64,000 nucleotides of DNA from contig NC_092580.1 in the NCBI RefSeq assembly GCF_037975245.1, forward strand, positions 26,873,501 through 26,937,500, written 5' to 3'. The notes below the pieces were generated by a model. That model was given only the letters and a program-made list of their open reading frames with translations, searched no databases and was not told where the DNA came from. Source of the DNA: Apostichopus japonicus (taxonomy: Eukaryota; Echinodermata; Holothuroidea; Aspidochirotida; Stichopodidae). Below are positions 45,084 to 57,873 of the stretch, one piece after another. Every line of letters starts with the position of its first letter. Position 1 is the stretch's first letter. Both the position numbers and the translations under genes were made by a program.

Positions 45084-47563
45084 ACTGTATTGCAGGGAAA
45101 CTGTAGGATAGAGAAAAACAACACAAAATCAGCATTTCATACATAGCTAGCTATAAAACATACTAAATAGTCGCACTCGTCATTGGTCCTCATTTGATAA
45201 CTGTACACTTTTATAAAAATTCAAAAGTATGGGATGAGGCTCCCCTTATATTTAGAACAAAATGATACATGATAGGATCAAAAAAGAAAACTTAAAGTTT
45301 CTTTTAAGTTTTACTTTTAGCATGGCAAAGTCATTAAAGATATTCGGTGAAGGTCAGGTCCCTTCCTTAATGAGTAAGATATGTTACTTGTTAGTTACTG
45401 CCCAAACATAAAGTTAGGGCTAGGCGGGTAGACCCGGACCCTAACGTTGGCATAGACACTCACTTAATGACAGCAGCCTGGTCTACTTAACCTAGCATAA
45501 GAAAATGTCAAAATGAGTATTGTAAATACTAGCTTCATAAATAGTTTTAAACTCACATATTCCGAACGAAAACCCTGTTTCCAAATTACTAGCTTAGGCT
45601 AAAGTAAGAACTGCAACGCTAGACTTGACTGCGTACGGAGTTAGAATTTGATGATGATTAAGAATTAACGTCGTCCTTTTCTTCCACAATCCTGAGTAAA
45701 TCTGCAAATTATCCTTCTGTAGTCTACGTATGTAATAATATAGTACACTTCGTATATCAAAACAGCAACAGGTACAAACAACGTGTGTAAATACGATCTT
45801 AGCAACCGTTGCTATCGCACACATGACAATCAGTCGTTTTTACTGTCCCATATCTCGGATGAATAAAATTGTAAGAAAATGTAAGATTTGATTATGAATT
45901 AGGACTGTTATGAAGCTGAAAAAATAGAGAGGGTAGTCCTATATATTTCGTCCAGTTTCCGAGTTACATTCCCAATCATATAATCTTCAAAATTCTAACT
46001 GGAGAGCACCACATTGATTTCTGTGGAGGGCACCGACAGCGACTAACTCAAGAAGCGCAGGCAAGGAATATGACATTGCATACGATTTCGAGCTGGTCGA
46101 GTTAAGTTTAACCTGAAGTAGCCTAGATTGGCAGGCACATGACGTTGAAGTTTGGTGTCAGACGCGACTATCATTATTCCTCTGTGTCTTATGTGAAGTT
46201 TTACGTTGCCTAAACGCTGAAACAAAGTAACCGAGCTGTCCCGTCCAGCAGGTGAATTTTCATGGGCAGATCAATGTATTAATGTATTTCAAACGTTAGG
46301 CTTAGCTGTTGTTACCAGTGTTTGGCCTAATGTTAATTTAATTTGTTTCCGCCCAGGTAGTTTCGCCTGTATTAAAAAACGGTAACATCCGCCCCAGAAA
46401 AAGGTTTTATTGACAGATTGGGGCCCTTGAAATAATTTGACTGTCTGGGAAAGTGAATCTGTGAGTGTGACATCACAGCTATGTTTGTACTGTTTAAAAT
46501 TTTGGGCTAATGAAACTTTCATTTCATTTTCTCCCAACCTGAGTTAAATCAGATAGGCTAAGTCAAGTGTATGCTTTGGTGAAGTCTATTCCTCAGAACT
46601 ATTCTGTTAACATAGCAGTGGCTAGCAAAAGTAAACCCAATTAAAGGTCTGCCAAATATAGCACTCTATCATGGAAAAGTTTCTTGAGAATACGTAATCG
46701 AACTGCCTGGGTCGTAAAATTACCACATTTTACCAATTAGTGTGCAACGCCTGCCTCATATATTTTCTTGTATGAGGGTCTTTGTGTGCACGCTGTAGAC
46801 ATGAAAGTGTTTATACAAAGAGCCTAGTGGAGTTCAGAAGCTATGGAGGCTAATTGTAGAGCCTGCAGGCCGATTTACCCATTGTAAGTGACAGGTTATA
46901 GCGTGCTATAATTGGAGCCAATAAAGCAGATCTATAAATGTGTTATGAAGCAAAAAAAATCCTACAATCTTATGCAAAGAAGATAAAGCAGTCATTCTTT
47001 ACGTCATGAACAGTGACCACCATGTTGTTTGGGGGGAAACAAATATGGTACCTTACATAGGTGTAGGAGCTTAATTTGATTTTGGGGGGGGGGGGGGGCT
47101 GTACAGTATAACGACTGGCCCGAAAAATATAACCAAAATTTTTCGCGCGGAGTTCAACATGTTAATGTGCATATCATATAGGCATTCATCGGTTATTACA
47201 TCACATGCCAATTACATACAATCATTTTTCGTGTTATCACCCTTCCATATTGGTTCTAATTATTGGGGAAGTAGTTACAATAATAATGATAATAATAATA
47301 TCAGTTTAACCATTGAAAAACACATTGCAAATTATTCTTCTTTCAGTAGGTGCCCGAAAAATTCTCAGCATATTGCCCGAATTTTCACACAAAATTTGGT
47401 TGGGGGGCTGCAGCCCCCCCGCCTCCTATGCCTATGATACCATACAAATTTCCATTCTTACATAAAAAAATTCCCAAACTTTTTGCATTCTTCATTTGTA
47501 AGCAATGTTTCTGTGGGAAAGTAACACATACAAAACATTTCTTCCTTTTTCAGAAATCAAGAA
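45084..47563. promoter_or_regulatory. Divergent intergenic region between PIERCE1 and NICN1
   Basis: 2.5 kb between two outward-facing start codons, including upstream 5' UTR exon(s). At 45801-45813 AGCAACCGTTGCT holds two RFX-type half-sites back to back. A hAT-like MITE occupies 47057-47437. No other gene was recognised. Confidence 0.45.
47057..47437. mobile_element. Short hAT-like MITE immediately upstream of NICN1 exon 1
   Basis: Ends ATAGGTGTAGGAG and CTCCTATGCCTAT(GA) are imperfect inverted repeats; a G run follows on the left and a C run on the right. Flanks TACCTTAC (47049-47056) and TACCATAC (47438-47445) match at 7/8. No transposase frame. Confidence 0.55.
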
Positions 47564-47746
47564 ATGTTACCACAAAAGTTCAGCCTTAGAAGAGAAAACC
47601 AACTTCTAGCAAGCTCTGTCGGAAAACCTTGTGAGCTTAACCTAGACCTCAACAAACAAAACCAAGTTCATAGTTCTCAGTCTGGTTCAAAGAGGACCAG
47701 TGGTATCTTAGTTCTGGAAGTTCTACCTGCTGATACACCATGTGAT
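47564..47746 (+). CDS. NICN1: NICN1 coding exon 1
   Basis: Encodes 61 residues beginning MLPQKFSLRRENQ and including SGILVLEVLPADTPCD; donor GAT|GTAAGA. The exon itself probably begins at 47554 after an acceptor. The N-terminal ~25 residues extend beyond the human protein, so the start is the weakest point. Confidence 0.8.
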
Positions 47747-50700
47747 GTAAGAATTCAGTAATGTATTAAAGTTTACAATTTCAGAGTACAGTACATAAGC
47801 CTATACAGTAGCTCTATGACGTTTGTGAGTGAAACAGAACTTTTACTAGTCACTAGAACAAGATTTTAAAAGCCTATAAGTAAAGCTTTGAGGAGCACTA
47901 GCCCAGTTTACTTCATAGACCCCCTATTGTGACCCAAGTACCTGGAGTATGTGAAGGTTTAGCCAGTCATAATAGCCTATTATTCATACATTCAATCAAC
48001 TATGCCCATACTGACTCAAGTAATGGGCAAGATAAGATATTGAGATGGGGTTTTCAACTAGCATTGTGAAAAACTTTTCTCATCCTTTGCAAAGCTACAA
48101 GTCTTACTCAATTGTGCAAAAGAAAGCTACTGTATTATACTATAACTTTATTGCAGGGATCATATAGCTCAAATTTTTCTTCAATTGTAAGATGACTTAA
48201 TTTCTTGTTGGCAGGTCAAGTTTCTACAGTTATAAATGTAGTAAGAGTTCTATACCACAGATATAATACTGTTGTTTGATTATACAATCCTTCAAGGTAA
48301 TTTGCTGCCATAATTAACTCTTGACGGATGTTGTTTTTTTATCAACAGATTGGCAGCATCAGTTTTAAGAATTTTTACACGGCATTTCTAACAATAAAGG
48401 TAAAAACAGTACCAGAGGAGAATGGACAAGATGTAAAAGGTTTGTGGAGGAACCTATACAAATATATATATATATCTATTATATACTAAACATGAAAGCA
48501 AATTTAATTAAAGATAACTTCATATTTCTGCTGCACAATTGAAAGGCATGTATTTACCACAGCTTTGAGTACACAATTTTGTTGTGGAAATTCAAGCAAA
48601 TACATTTTTAGATTGGTTTTAATGATGACACATATCAATCTGCATCACTTTGAGATATTAACGTAAAAGGAAAATAATGGTAGGCATATGATCCCACCGA
48701 AGGGGAGTTTTTCTGGCCTAGAGCTGGTGCTCGATTCAACAAACCTACACTTTTGTATCATTCTTTAAAATTTGGTGTATTTTTTTTAGTAAACCAAACT
48801 TGCTGTTCGGACAACCAAAAATTGAGACCTGGTTGTCCAAGGAACAACCATTCAAACCATCCATAAAATTGTGCCCTGATGACTCTTTTCATATGTACTT
48901 GAGTTGAAATGGAGATCTGATGGAACTGCCTTATGGTTGAGTTAGCTAAGTAATATAGAGAGACACGCTGCTATGATATTCTTAGATGATGTAAAAACAA
49001 TTTTGTTTTTTGTACAGAGGAAGGAAAATGGAGTACATGCCTTCATCAGCATCAGTTAATGCCAAATCCACACTGTGAGACTGGTAGCCAGGATTTCTTC
49101 ACCATTTCCTCTAAACAGGTATCCACAAAATTCATTTACAAATTTACTCTTTATTTAGAATTGTGTCATTTGAGTGTGGAGTCATGGGGTGTGTTTGTTT
49201 TGTTTTTTATTTTTGTTTTTATTTTTGTTCATCTTTGGAAAATCAAACAGTTATCCATTGACTGAATGCAACAAGTTTTTTTGCATTCATGAGGAAAGTA
49301 AAAGTATTATTTTGGGCCAGATTTGGGGCATGAACTTATGATCACTTGGATCCATAGTAGGTTTCATTTGCAAAAACGGTTACCTTGCATATTCACTATT
49401 TCACTATTAACTACTGTACAAACAGTTTGTACCGTGTTGATACATTAAGATCGATCATTGCTTCATTTGCATCAATATAAACAGTACCATTGTTCTAGCA
49501 CAAAGAGGTTGAAGTTTATTCATAGACTACAACAATGTGACTAGACTTATCACCACAAGGTCATTTTATTGTCAGAAGGTTAGTTATCTACTTATCATAT
49601 CAAATTAATGGTACTACAAATGACAAAATAAACTGCACGAATGACTCAAGGAAACAATATGGCTGGTGGCAGGTTAATCTTACGATGCCAGATTCTGCAG
49701 CAATCCTTAGATTATACTTGAATTATTAGCTTTGAGTTGAAAATGTAAAAGTATGTCTCTTTGAATACTTATATGAGTGGTTTTATACTGACATTAATGC
49801 TGATATGCTTCATTTTTTTCAAAATGGGAGAAACCTTTAATTCGATTATCAAGTTGATCTGGCAGTGGCATGGTGGGTTCAATAACGACTCACTTAAGAC
49901 TATGAACTGATGAAAGTATGTTGATAATAAAGCTGTGGTTTCTGTAACTATTATGGAATTATTTATATAAAGATAGTGGAATGCAACTCACTTGGATAAC
50001 CTGAAAATGAGTTGTTAATAGTAAATACTGTTCTTTGTGCTAATGCAGATATAAAAGAGGGAAAAGTGGAATATTATTTAAGAAAGGTCTAGAAAGGATA
50101 AATTTGGAATATGGTTTTTAGTTTTTACAATGGACACACAAAGGAACAACACAGACAGTTGATGATGTATAATTACGTTACATAAATATACATCATCACC
50201 TGACTTCACATCTGTGAAAAACACGTAGCGAGTCTTGCTAGCACATTTCAAGTAAGGCTCATTTCCGTTTGCTATATTGAGGGAAAAAATCATGAAATTT
50301 CGAATATGTACCTTGCAGAAGAATAAAATATAAGTAATAAAGTACTTTTAAGTATTAAAGGAGAAATATTGATCATTATAAGTAATAAAGGAGAAATATA
50401 AGCAACAACACTTTCTTTTTTTTCTTTTTATTTATATAGATGCTCTTCCAGCCTAAGAGGGTATGTCTTGTCAGATTGATCATGCAACAACCTTCCCCTG
50501 TTTGGATTTCATTCAAGGTGGAGAATATTTCATTGATGTCGGATAAGCTGGTTGAGGTAACCTTTGTCAACATTAGTCTTCCCATTCACTCGGTCTAATT
50601 TTGTGACATCTGATTATGTGCTTATCCTTTGTTTTTTGTTTTTTATAGGTTTTGGTCTGTTCTATAGTCTTCTCGTGTTTTTAGATTTTTGTGTTCGTAT

Positions 50701-52759
50701 TTCACATACTGTTTATTTTTCGTTTACGTGTTTTCTTTATTTTCTTTGATTTCTCTGTCTTTTTATTTTTTTGTTTTGTTTTAGGTTTTGTAAAGCGCCT
50801 AGAGGCCTTTTGGTATTTGGCGCTATATTAAGAACTTATTTGTTATGATTATTATTATTATGTAATCATTCCAAAGTAACAACTTCTATTATGAAAGTGT
50901 TGTCAAAAGTTTTGTTTTGTTGGGGTTGGTGAATGGTCCACACCTTCACAGAAGTGAAAGGTGTTTTTAGTAAGATTATTACATATGAAGCAATAAATAT
51001 AAGTAAGTGATATAAAGAATGACAAATTAACAAGTCACCTTAGTTTTTTTGGCGATTTACTTCCATCAAAAAATATGTTTTTTGATCTTCAGGACAAAAA
51101 CAACTCAGTGATACTGAAGTGGCTTGAGGAACAGGCAGAATATGGCAGCGATGAGCGACCAGAAGAAAAGGTAAAACTTGTGAATGTGTAGTAGGGGGGT
51201 AATTAAGTAACCTTTGACTTAGTCAGTACTCTGCATACTCCAAATCTATCGCTTAGCCAATGTGTGTGTAGCTTGAGAAATTGGCCAAATTGACGCTGTT
51301 TACACTTGACGAGAACAATCACCTGTGAAGGATTCACTCTTGATCACATCAAAAAATGTTCTAGAATGGACGTTGCTAATCTTAGTGGCTGTGTGTTATG
51401 TTGCACTGAGCTGCATACAACATTAATTATGAGTTATTACAGAAATCATGCAGCAGCATGCAAGACTATTCTCTGAGGTATCCATGAGTAGAGTCAATCC
51501 CTTCCTCTGTGATGTTTAATACATCATGGTTGCCTATGGCCATGGTATCCATGAGTAGAGTCAATCCCTGCCTCTGTGATGTATTAATACATCATGGTTG
51601 CCTATGGCCATGGTATCCATGAGTAGAGTCAATCCCTTCCTCTGTGATGTTTAATACATCATGGTTGCCTACAGATTTGATTGGAGTGGAAATAATTCTT
51701 ATTGTGTGTTGTCCTTTCTTTAATTTGGTTATAAAAGTATGCATGGTCCCTCTTACCTCTGATTGGCAGCCCATGTAAAGACGAGGTTAATATCGATTAC
51801 TACAAACTCACGACTGTATCATTAGCTCAGTCGGCAGAACAAGGAACACCTACCCTGAAGACAATAGGGCTTTTATTCCATTATAACATGAACAATTATC
51901 TGCTCTTTCAACCATTTTGCCCACAAAGGTTCTCTTTGTCTTACAAAATGCTTTCATATTTATTCAACTGTTTGTGATTTGTAACCTAATAGTTGCTTCA
52001 AATTTGTTGTCACCTTCACAGACCGATGCAACTGCCAAGGAGGTCGCAGAACACATGCAGAAGTTATGGGCATTAACCGAAACTGTCCAATTACACCAGC
52101 AAACCCAATCATCTCTCGGAAGATTTGATGTAAGTGGGGTTTCTCTGTTGTTTAGAAAATGATCGGTGGAATCTAAATCACTTCAGAAGATAATCCAAGG
52201 GCTGGGGTTAAGGTAGAAGGGTATCAGTACAAATAGTTAGATTACATATCAGAGCTAACTAGCATTTTACCAAATTCTGATTTCCATAAATTTTCATTGA
52301 ATCAAGGAAATGCATGTCATACTACGTGCTATGTTCTCATCGGTAGATTGAACGTTGGTGATGAATTAGCTTTATTCCAGACATGAACTTGTCTTGGTTT
52401 AGAAGTTTCCATTTTTCAGCAAGAGATTCCCATTTTGTTGATTGTTAATAGCTTTCCTGTAATTCAGATTCCTTTTTTCTATTCGGCCAAGGACAGTGAC
52501 CTCCATACAACTATTCAGCGAAAACTTTGTATTTCTCATGCATTCGATATCAATTAAAGAAGTTTTTCTCGTGATGAAAATTAAATTCCAGATTTGGTTA
52601 TATTTGTAAAGCTTTGTAGACTGGTTCCTGTTGTGGATCTGTACTTTAGTGCAAAATAAAATCCTTCATTATTATTTTGCTTTATTACCAGAATGTTCAA
52701 TTGTTATCATCCTACAGGTTGATGGCTCCTACGAAATCAATCTGTTATCCTACACGTGA
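47564..52759 (+). CDS. NICN1: Nicolin-1, tubulin polyglutamylase complex subunit, 7 coding exons
   Basis: Subunit of the tubulin polyglutamylase complex (with TTLL1, TPGS1/2 and LRRC49 in mammals), which modifies tubulin tails in axonemes and neurons. Coding exons 47564-47746, 48349-48439, 49018-49118, 50440-50556, 51093-51170, 52022-52129 and 52718-52759 sum to 720 nt (239 aa plus stop; human 213 aa). Every junction keeps frame. Motifs shared with the human protein are GILVLEV (GVLVIDV), ISFKNFYTAFLTIKV (ITFKNYYTAFLSIRV), KWSTCL...LMPNPHCE (KWVTCL...LMPDPHSE), RLIMQQPSPVWISF (RLILRQPSPLWLSF), LKWL, MQKLWALTE (VQQMWALTE), and the C-terminus LGRFDVDGSYEINLLSYT. The first exon's acceptor-like end (TTTTTCAG at 47546-47553) lies just before the ATG, so a non-coding first exon upstream is likely and an upstream start cannot be ruled out. 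An AATAAA occurs at 53067-53072. Confidence 0.95.
48349..48439 (+). CDS. NICN1: NICN1 coding exon 2
   Basis: Encodes IGSISFKNFYTAFLTIKVKT, then VPEENGQDVK plus one base. Acceptor ATCAACAG; donor G|GTTTGT is a weak GT site chosen because only it restores frame with the next exon. Confidence 0.88.
49018..49118 (+). CDS. NICN1: NICN1 coding exon 3
   Basis: Encodes (E)EGKWSTCLHQHQLMPNPH, then CETGSQDFFTISSKQ. Acceptor TTTGTACAG, donor CAG|GTATCC. Confidence 0.93.
50440..50556 (+). CDS. NICN1: NICN1 coding exon 4
   Basis: Encodes MLFQPKRVCLVRLIMQQPSP, then VWISFKVENISLMSDKLVE. Acceptor TTTATATAG, donor GAG|GTAACC. Highly similar to the human RLILRQPSPLWLSFTVEEL region. Confidence 0.94.
50780..50868 (+). 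repeat. LINE/SINE-type 3' tail in NICN1 intron 4
   Basis: TTTTGTAAAGCGCCTAGAGG, then TTTGGCGCTATATTAAG and a (TTA)n run, the characteristic end of a dispersed invertebrate retroelement family; related tails occur at 19432-19468 and 43873-43935. Confidence 0.65.
51093..51170 (+). CDS. NICN1: NICN1 coding exon 5
   Basis: Encodes DKNNSVILKWLEEQAEYGSD then ERPEEK. Acceptor GATCTTCAG, donor AAG|GTAAAA. Confidence 0.88.
51477..51672. repeat. 67-68-bp tandem repeat, three units, in NICN1 intron 5
   Basis: GGTATCCATGAGTAGAGTCA recurs at 51477, 51544 and 51612. Each unit has a palindromic TGATGT(A)TTAATACATCA core followed by GGTTGCCTATGGCCATGG (the last unit diverges after GGTTGCCTA). Confidence 0.93.
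52022..52129 (+). CDS. NICN1: NICN1 coding exon 6
   Basis: Encodes TDATAKEVAEHMQKLWALTE, then TVQLHQQTQSSLGRFD. Acceptor CCTTCACAG, donor GAT|GTAAGT. Confidence 0.94.
52718..52759 (+). CDS. NICN1: NICN1 coding exon 7 (terminal)
   Basis: Encodes VDGSYEINLLSYT and TGA, almost identical to the human C-terminus VDGCYDLNLLSYT. Acceptor ATCCTACAG. Confidence 0.95.
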   Translation, partial: VDGSYEINLLSYT

Positions 52760-53066
52760 CACATCGTAACAGTTTATGGTGTCGATGTAAACCCACGAGG
52801 GTAGACGTGAGGGTTTCATGAATGTTCCAGGTGTGCTGTGATGTCCTGAACTGAAGGTTGCGTCATGAGACCGTCAATGTGATCATTCAAACCAAAGCTT
52901 CATAGTTTAAATCACATCTGAAGAGAATTAAGTTCTAGCCACTGGAACCGAAGGGTCGGCATTGTTCTCGAGTAAATTAATTGACAGTGATAAACCTTTG
53001 GTACTATCTCTATGCAAACTTCCCAACCATTGGGTGGAGAGTAACTTTCAAAATGGAATTAACTGA

Positions 53067-53072
53067 AATAAA
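53067..53072 (+). terminator. NICN1: Candidate poly(A) signal of NICN1
   Basis: AATAAA about 310 nt after the NICN1 stop codon and the first canonical hexamer seen downstream of it. The cleavage site itself is not visible. Confidence 0.5.
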
Positions 53073-56000
53073 GAACTGCGCATTCTGTATAGAGGTCAAC
53101 AGTCTTTTCATTTAGATTTCAATCTTCTTGGTGCAAAATGTTGTATTTCAGTAAAGTGTAATTGATCATACAGTACATGTAGTTTTACAGCACATTGTCA
53201 AGTACATCTGATACAGACAAACATTGATCAGTTGTTGAGGATGGCTGGGGGAGGGGGAAGGGGGGCGAGTGAGGCAGAGAACATTGGACACTGCTCAAAA
53301 TGATAACACAGTGAATACCACTATTTACGTTCCTCAATGGCACATATTTATTGTTATACGAATGATAAATAGAAAATAATGGCAGAAGTAGATATGAACG
53401 GTCAGTAAATGAAAGATTGTCAAAAGATCAGTTGTGATATTACAAAAATTACAAATAATCTTAATATAAATGCAAGGAAAGAAATATCAAAAATATGACG
53501 AAAGAGTGACGGTATTGTTATGAAACACCTGTGACCTGTTAAACGAACTTGAATATGTATCAAAGACGACAAAAAAAAACTGTACTTTAATCCTTAAGAA
53601 GGCATATAGTTCCTTTTTCTTTGCATTGACCAGCTTTTGTGATAAGTCAAATAATTGCTATGCTCATTACATATCTGGCAGATTAGTAAAGTAGACCTGG
53701 CTGGCAATACATTGGTTAATCTGGTCACCAATTTTATGTATATATATATATATACTCCTTACGATGTTATGATAACTGTTAAGACACTGAAATCTGAAGA
53801 CAACTCAGTGTATTTTCATTTCTATATGAAATTAACCAGAAGAATAGAAAAGACCACAATTTCTACATTTTTTGTTGTATGTCTTTTTTCTAATCTCCAC
53901 TTTTCATGTGTTCGCAGAAGAAAGTGTATCAATCTATGTATTTCAGATATATGGAATAGATCAATGTTACAGACATTCTAGTTTACTTTACTACAACTTT
54001 CACTTAGGAACGGCAAATTCACTTACAGTCCGAACTGCAAACAGGTCTTTAAATATCTGTAATTATAACAACCAACATATATCGACATTTACAATAGTAA
54101 GAAGTCTTGACTAAGTAACAACTTGAAAGCCCGAATAATGACTTACAATATCAAAACAGATACAAAAATTTGCTGCACCTTTCAATAGGATTTTACAAGT
54201 GACAAATAGGTTAAGGCATGATAGTTACAACTTCCAGTATTTTTGTTGTAAAATTCAATTTAGAAGTCACAAAGAATCTGAGCAGATGTACTGACATATT
54301 ACATACGTTCACTGTCCAAAGTGTATGTTGTACTATTCAGATACCTATTCCAATGTCTCTTGTATTTCAGGATACACTTTTCAAATTCAGCGTGAGCTTT
54401 TAACATTAAAAATTGAATAAAAGTCATGTTACGACACTGAATTCTAAGAATGATGGACCCTCCGTGTACTATGAAATGGGTCTTCTAACTTGAAATATTT
54501 GAGACACTTAAATGGGCTTAGTGTCACATTCAATGGTATTTGGTGGAAGTTTAGGATTTAAGTTTGTAATATACCTGCTGATTCCTTCCCCAGACCAATA
54601 TCTTAGTTATTGTCCCTATCCAGACCAATAACTGAAATTATGCTTTACCCATTGAGAAGGTAAAACAAAATGGTTCCATTAACTAGATGTCACAAGTACG
54701 GTCCGAGCATGCTAAATTTGTTTGCCATTTTTGTTGTTCATTAGTTTTCATAATGACAAGCTATGTAAGGTAGTCTTCACTGAAGCTTAGCACAAGTCAC
54801 CAGTGCTTCTTTATGTGTCCCTTTTTAAGTTGCTTTAAGTAAAGGATGTGTGTGTGTGAGGAATAGGGGGTGGGAGGTAACTTGCATTTCCATTGATGGA
54901 AGCTGTCATGTCTCGTTGAAAAATTTACTTAGTTTTTCAAAGAGTCAACTGACAATTTTATGTGGCAAGCAATATTGAGACTGGAGGGAGAAGAAAGGGA
55001 GGCAAGAGGTGATGAACAACAGCTGAAAAGATGGAAGGTACTTCTTAGATAAACCTTAAAAAAAAAAATGTATAATTTTTTATACCAGCACTAACAACCT
55101 TCTCAACATGTCATTGCCTAAAATTAAAACGACTGCCAGGACATAACATTTATCCTGCCCAATTGGGTTTGACGTAAGTCCATGTTACCACTGCAAGGCT
55201 CTTGGTGGCCCTACCCCCTGCCCCTCCCCCACCCCCTCTGCACAGAAAAATAATGTTTTATGTGGCCATGGTGCCAGCACTTTCTACAACACTGGTCTGC
55301 CCCTCACATCACCAAAGTACTATTGCAATGCACATTACACATTGAGAGGTCATCTGTATGACCTCAGCATTATGCTAGATGGATAATAATGGTCACCTTG
55401 TGAAACACTTCTAGGAAAGCTTAGCAATCTTAGCATTGGTAAAGGTGAAGCCAATAGAGATAACTCTTAAAGATCATCATCAGTATTGAAATTACTTTGA
55501 TGTTGGTAGCAAAATGCTTGTTGAAGTTTTGAAGACTGAGTGACCATTATTTCACTTTCTAGCATATTTCTTGCAAAGTGCGGGGTGTGGGATATGCTAG
55601 ATACTTTTGATATATGTAATTACTTGACCAAATGATTGCACACGAGAGTTAAACCCCTCATAATAAAATTAGTGACACTTTCTCCTTCTTGGAATGAAAA
55701 TATTCAGACTTTGTAGAAATGAAAAGAAAAAAAAAAGACTTGAACAAACTTTAAACGAGTTAATTAAACCGAGCACATTTGCAGTTAAAAGGAAAAATTA
55801 TAAAACCAAAATTATATCATTTGTTAAGAAGATAATAGTTGTGAGAAAAAAAATAATCAGCATACATAGAAAACAAAATTATTTGCATGGAAATTAATTG
55901 CAAGATGATAGCATCAAAAGAAAAAAAGGCAAGCATTTTGTGATTAAAAGCAAAAAAAATTGGAAAGTTTAATCAGATATATCTTACATGATTTTCAAGT

Positions 56001-57873
56001 TTAAAGATCAGCTTCTTGGTATTTCATACAAAAATTAAAAGAAGACAAAAAAGGGAATACAAAAAGGCACTAAAACTTATTAAACCTAAAATTTCAATGA
56101 CAAACAAAACTAAGTTTCAAAAGAAAATAAAAGCACTTTTCTAGTGAGATTGCATACAGGGGACGGAAGACTTTGAAATGTCTTGCCAGCACCTAGAAAA
56201 TTTTCATCTTCATAGCAAGTAGAGGATTTGAGTTGTACTATCTATTATCACAATGGCAAAATACTTCATGAAAAAAACAGACTTGTCATTAGTCTTAGAA
56301 ACAATACATCCTTTCCCCATTATGGATGCCAAACTTGCCCTTAACAATCTTCTGAAATCTTCAGTTGTTTAATGGATGTTGGTTTACATTGAAAATCTTT
56401 GGAAAATAAGATTTTAAACATGGACCATTAAGTTCTGTGGGTAGTGATCTTTCCACACTCACGGTGTTGCCATGCCACAGGCTGTAGATTTAATGGTAAC
56501 CCTCCACCCCCCCCCAACCCCAAACCCTCACCAGTAATCAATTCAAGTGCAATTCAGTCCATTGCAACTTCAAGTGCAAAATAGGTCTCTGGCATAACTT
56601 AATCAGCAATTCTATACCCTTCACATATACCTTGCCTTCCTTTGTATTAAAATTCAATGGGGAAGCTCATTATTTGTTTCATAAATTTAACAGTTTTATT
56701 TGGCTTCTTCCAAAGTAATAATGTTTACTATATTGCATGTCAGAGGGCTCTGTGTGCCTAAAGGTGTATCCGACCAATAGCTTGTCGGTTTCGTCCTCGA
56801 TTTGGGGACAAGCTTTATAAAGACTTCCACAGACAGTTATATATGAGAAACCAAAACTATCAGATATGCTAAGTGTTCAGTCTCTTTAAAGATAAATGTG
56901 CACATAATGGAACAAAATGCTCAAAATAATGAGCCAAAGAAAATATGAATAATACTGATGACCAATCATTACATAATACAAGGATAAATGAGTTGATATT
57001 GGATATTAGTTTACTATCGTCATATTAATATGTACTAAACTCCTAAACTTAATTTTTGATTGGGAAGTGTCAATTCCATACAACAACACGGTACTGTAAG
57101 AGTAATCAAAGCAGCCTGGCTGGTATTCAAGTCCTGAGATATCCTCTGTACATTAAATACAACTCTTTTTGCTGAATAAAAATGGGCAGTGTATGAAATG
57201 TTTCAACTTCCTTTCAAGTTGTTGGGGATGCATTTCTAAAATCTAGTGCTTATCCAAGGAGAGGGGGATGTGTGGGTTGGACACCCCCTCTCTTTTGAAC
57301 CCCACTCCAAATGGTAAAAGTTTTACTGGCACAATTTGGCATATACCTAATGTTAACCCAAATTTGCCTCAAATTTCACCAATTCAAATCTAAAATTCGA
57401 TTTTTAACTAGAGAGACCACCTGCAACCCCCCCCCCCTCTTCCAACACGCACATGAGGCTGCCTCAACAACCTCAACCTCATTTCCAGACTTACACTCCT
57501 TGTAAAACCTTCTCCTGAAAAGTAGATGTGAAGATTCTGCAAGGCTGTATGATTGTCCAGGTATTTATGTATTAACAGTTATTGCTTTCACATATATTGC
57601 TTGATACTGCATGGCTGATCAGTAAGAATGCCAGAGTCAGGAAGACCTATGTCAGCCTTTTCATTTTTTATCAAATCAACTATATTTGTAATCTTTTGTC
57701 TCCAAATTTTTGGTCCACATCAACATATTAAGGAATTCCCTATGGCTCCATACTCGAACCGTCAGCACATGGTAACAGATTCAGCCTCAGCCTCCCTCGT
57801 TCCCAACATCCTATTCTCAACTTTGCGTCTTTATTCTTTAAGGCTCTATTGTCGAACGAGTACGAAAACCGAG
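53073..57873. other. Convergent intergenic region between NICN1 and NUAK; no gene seen
   Basis: AT-rich sequence with short low-complexity runs, including a very A-rich lysine-coding-like stretch at 55690-56140 and C-rich patches near 55200, 56500 and 57430. The right edge should hold the NUAK 3' UTR; a minus-strand AATAAA lies at 57830-57835, about 40 nt after the stop. Confidence 0.5.

Noticed and set aside
47159-47437. 92-aa plus-strand frame just before NICN1
   Set aside because: Falls inside the MITE at 47057-47437 and has no similarity to the NICN1 N-terminus.
55694-56140. Lysine-rich plus-strand frame
   Set aside because: Pure A-rich composition with no motif; typical of AT-rich intergenic DNA.
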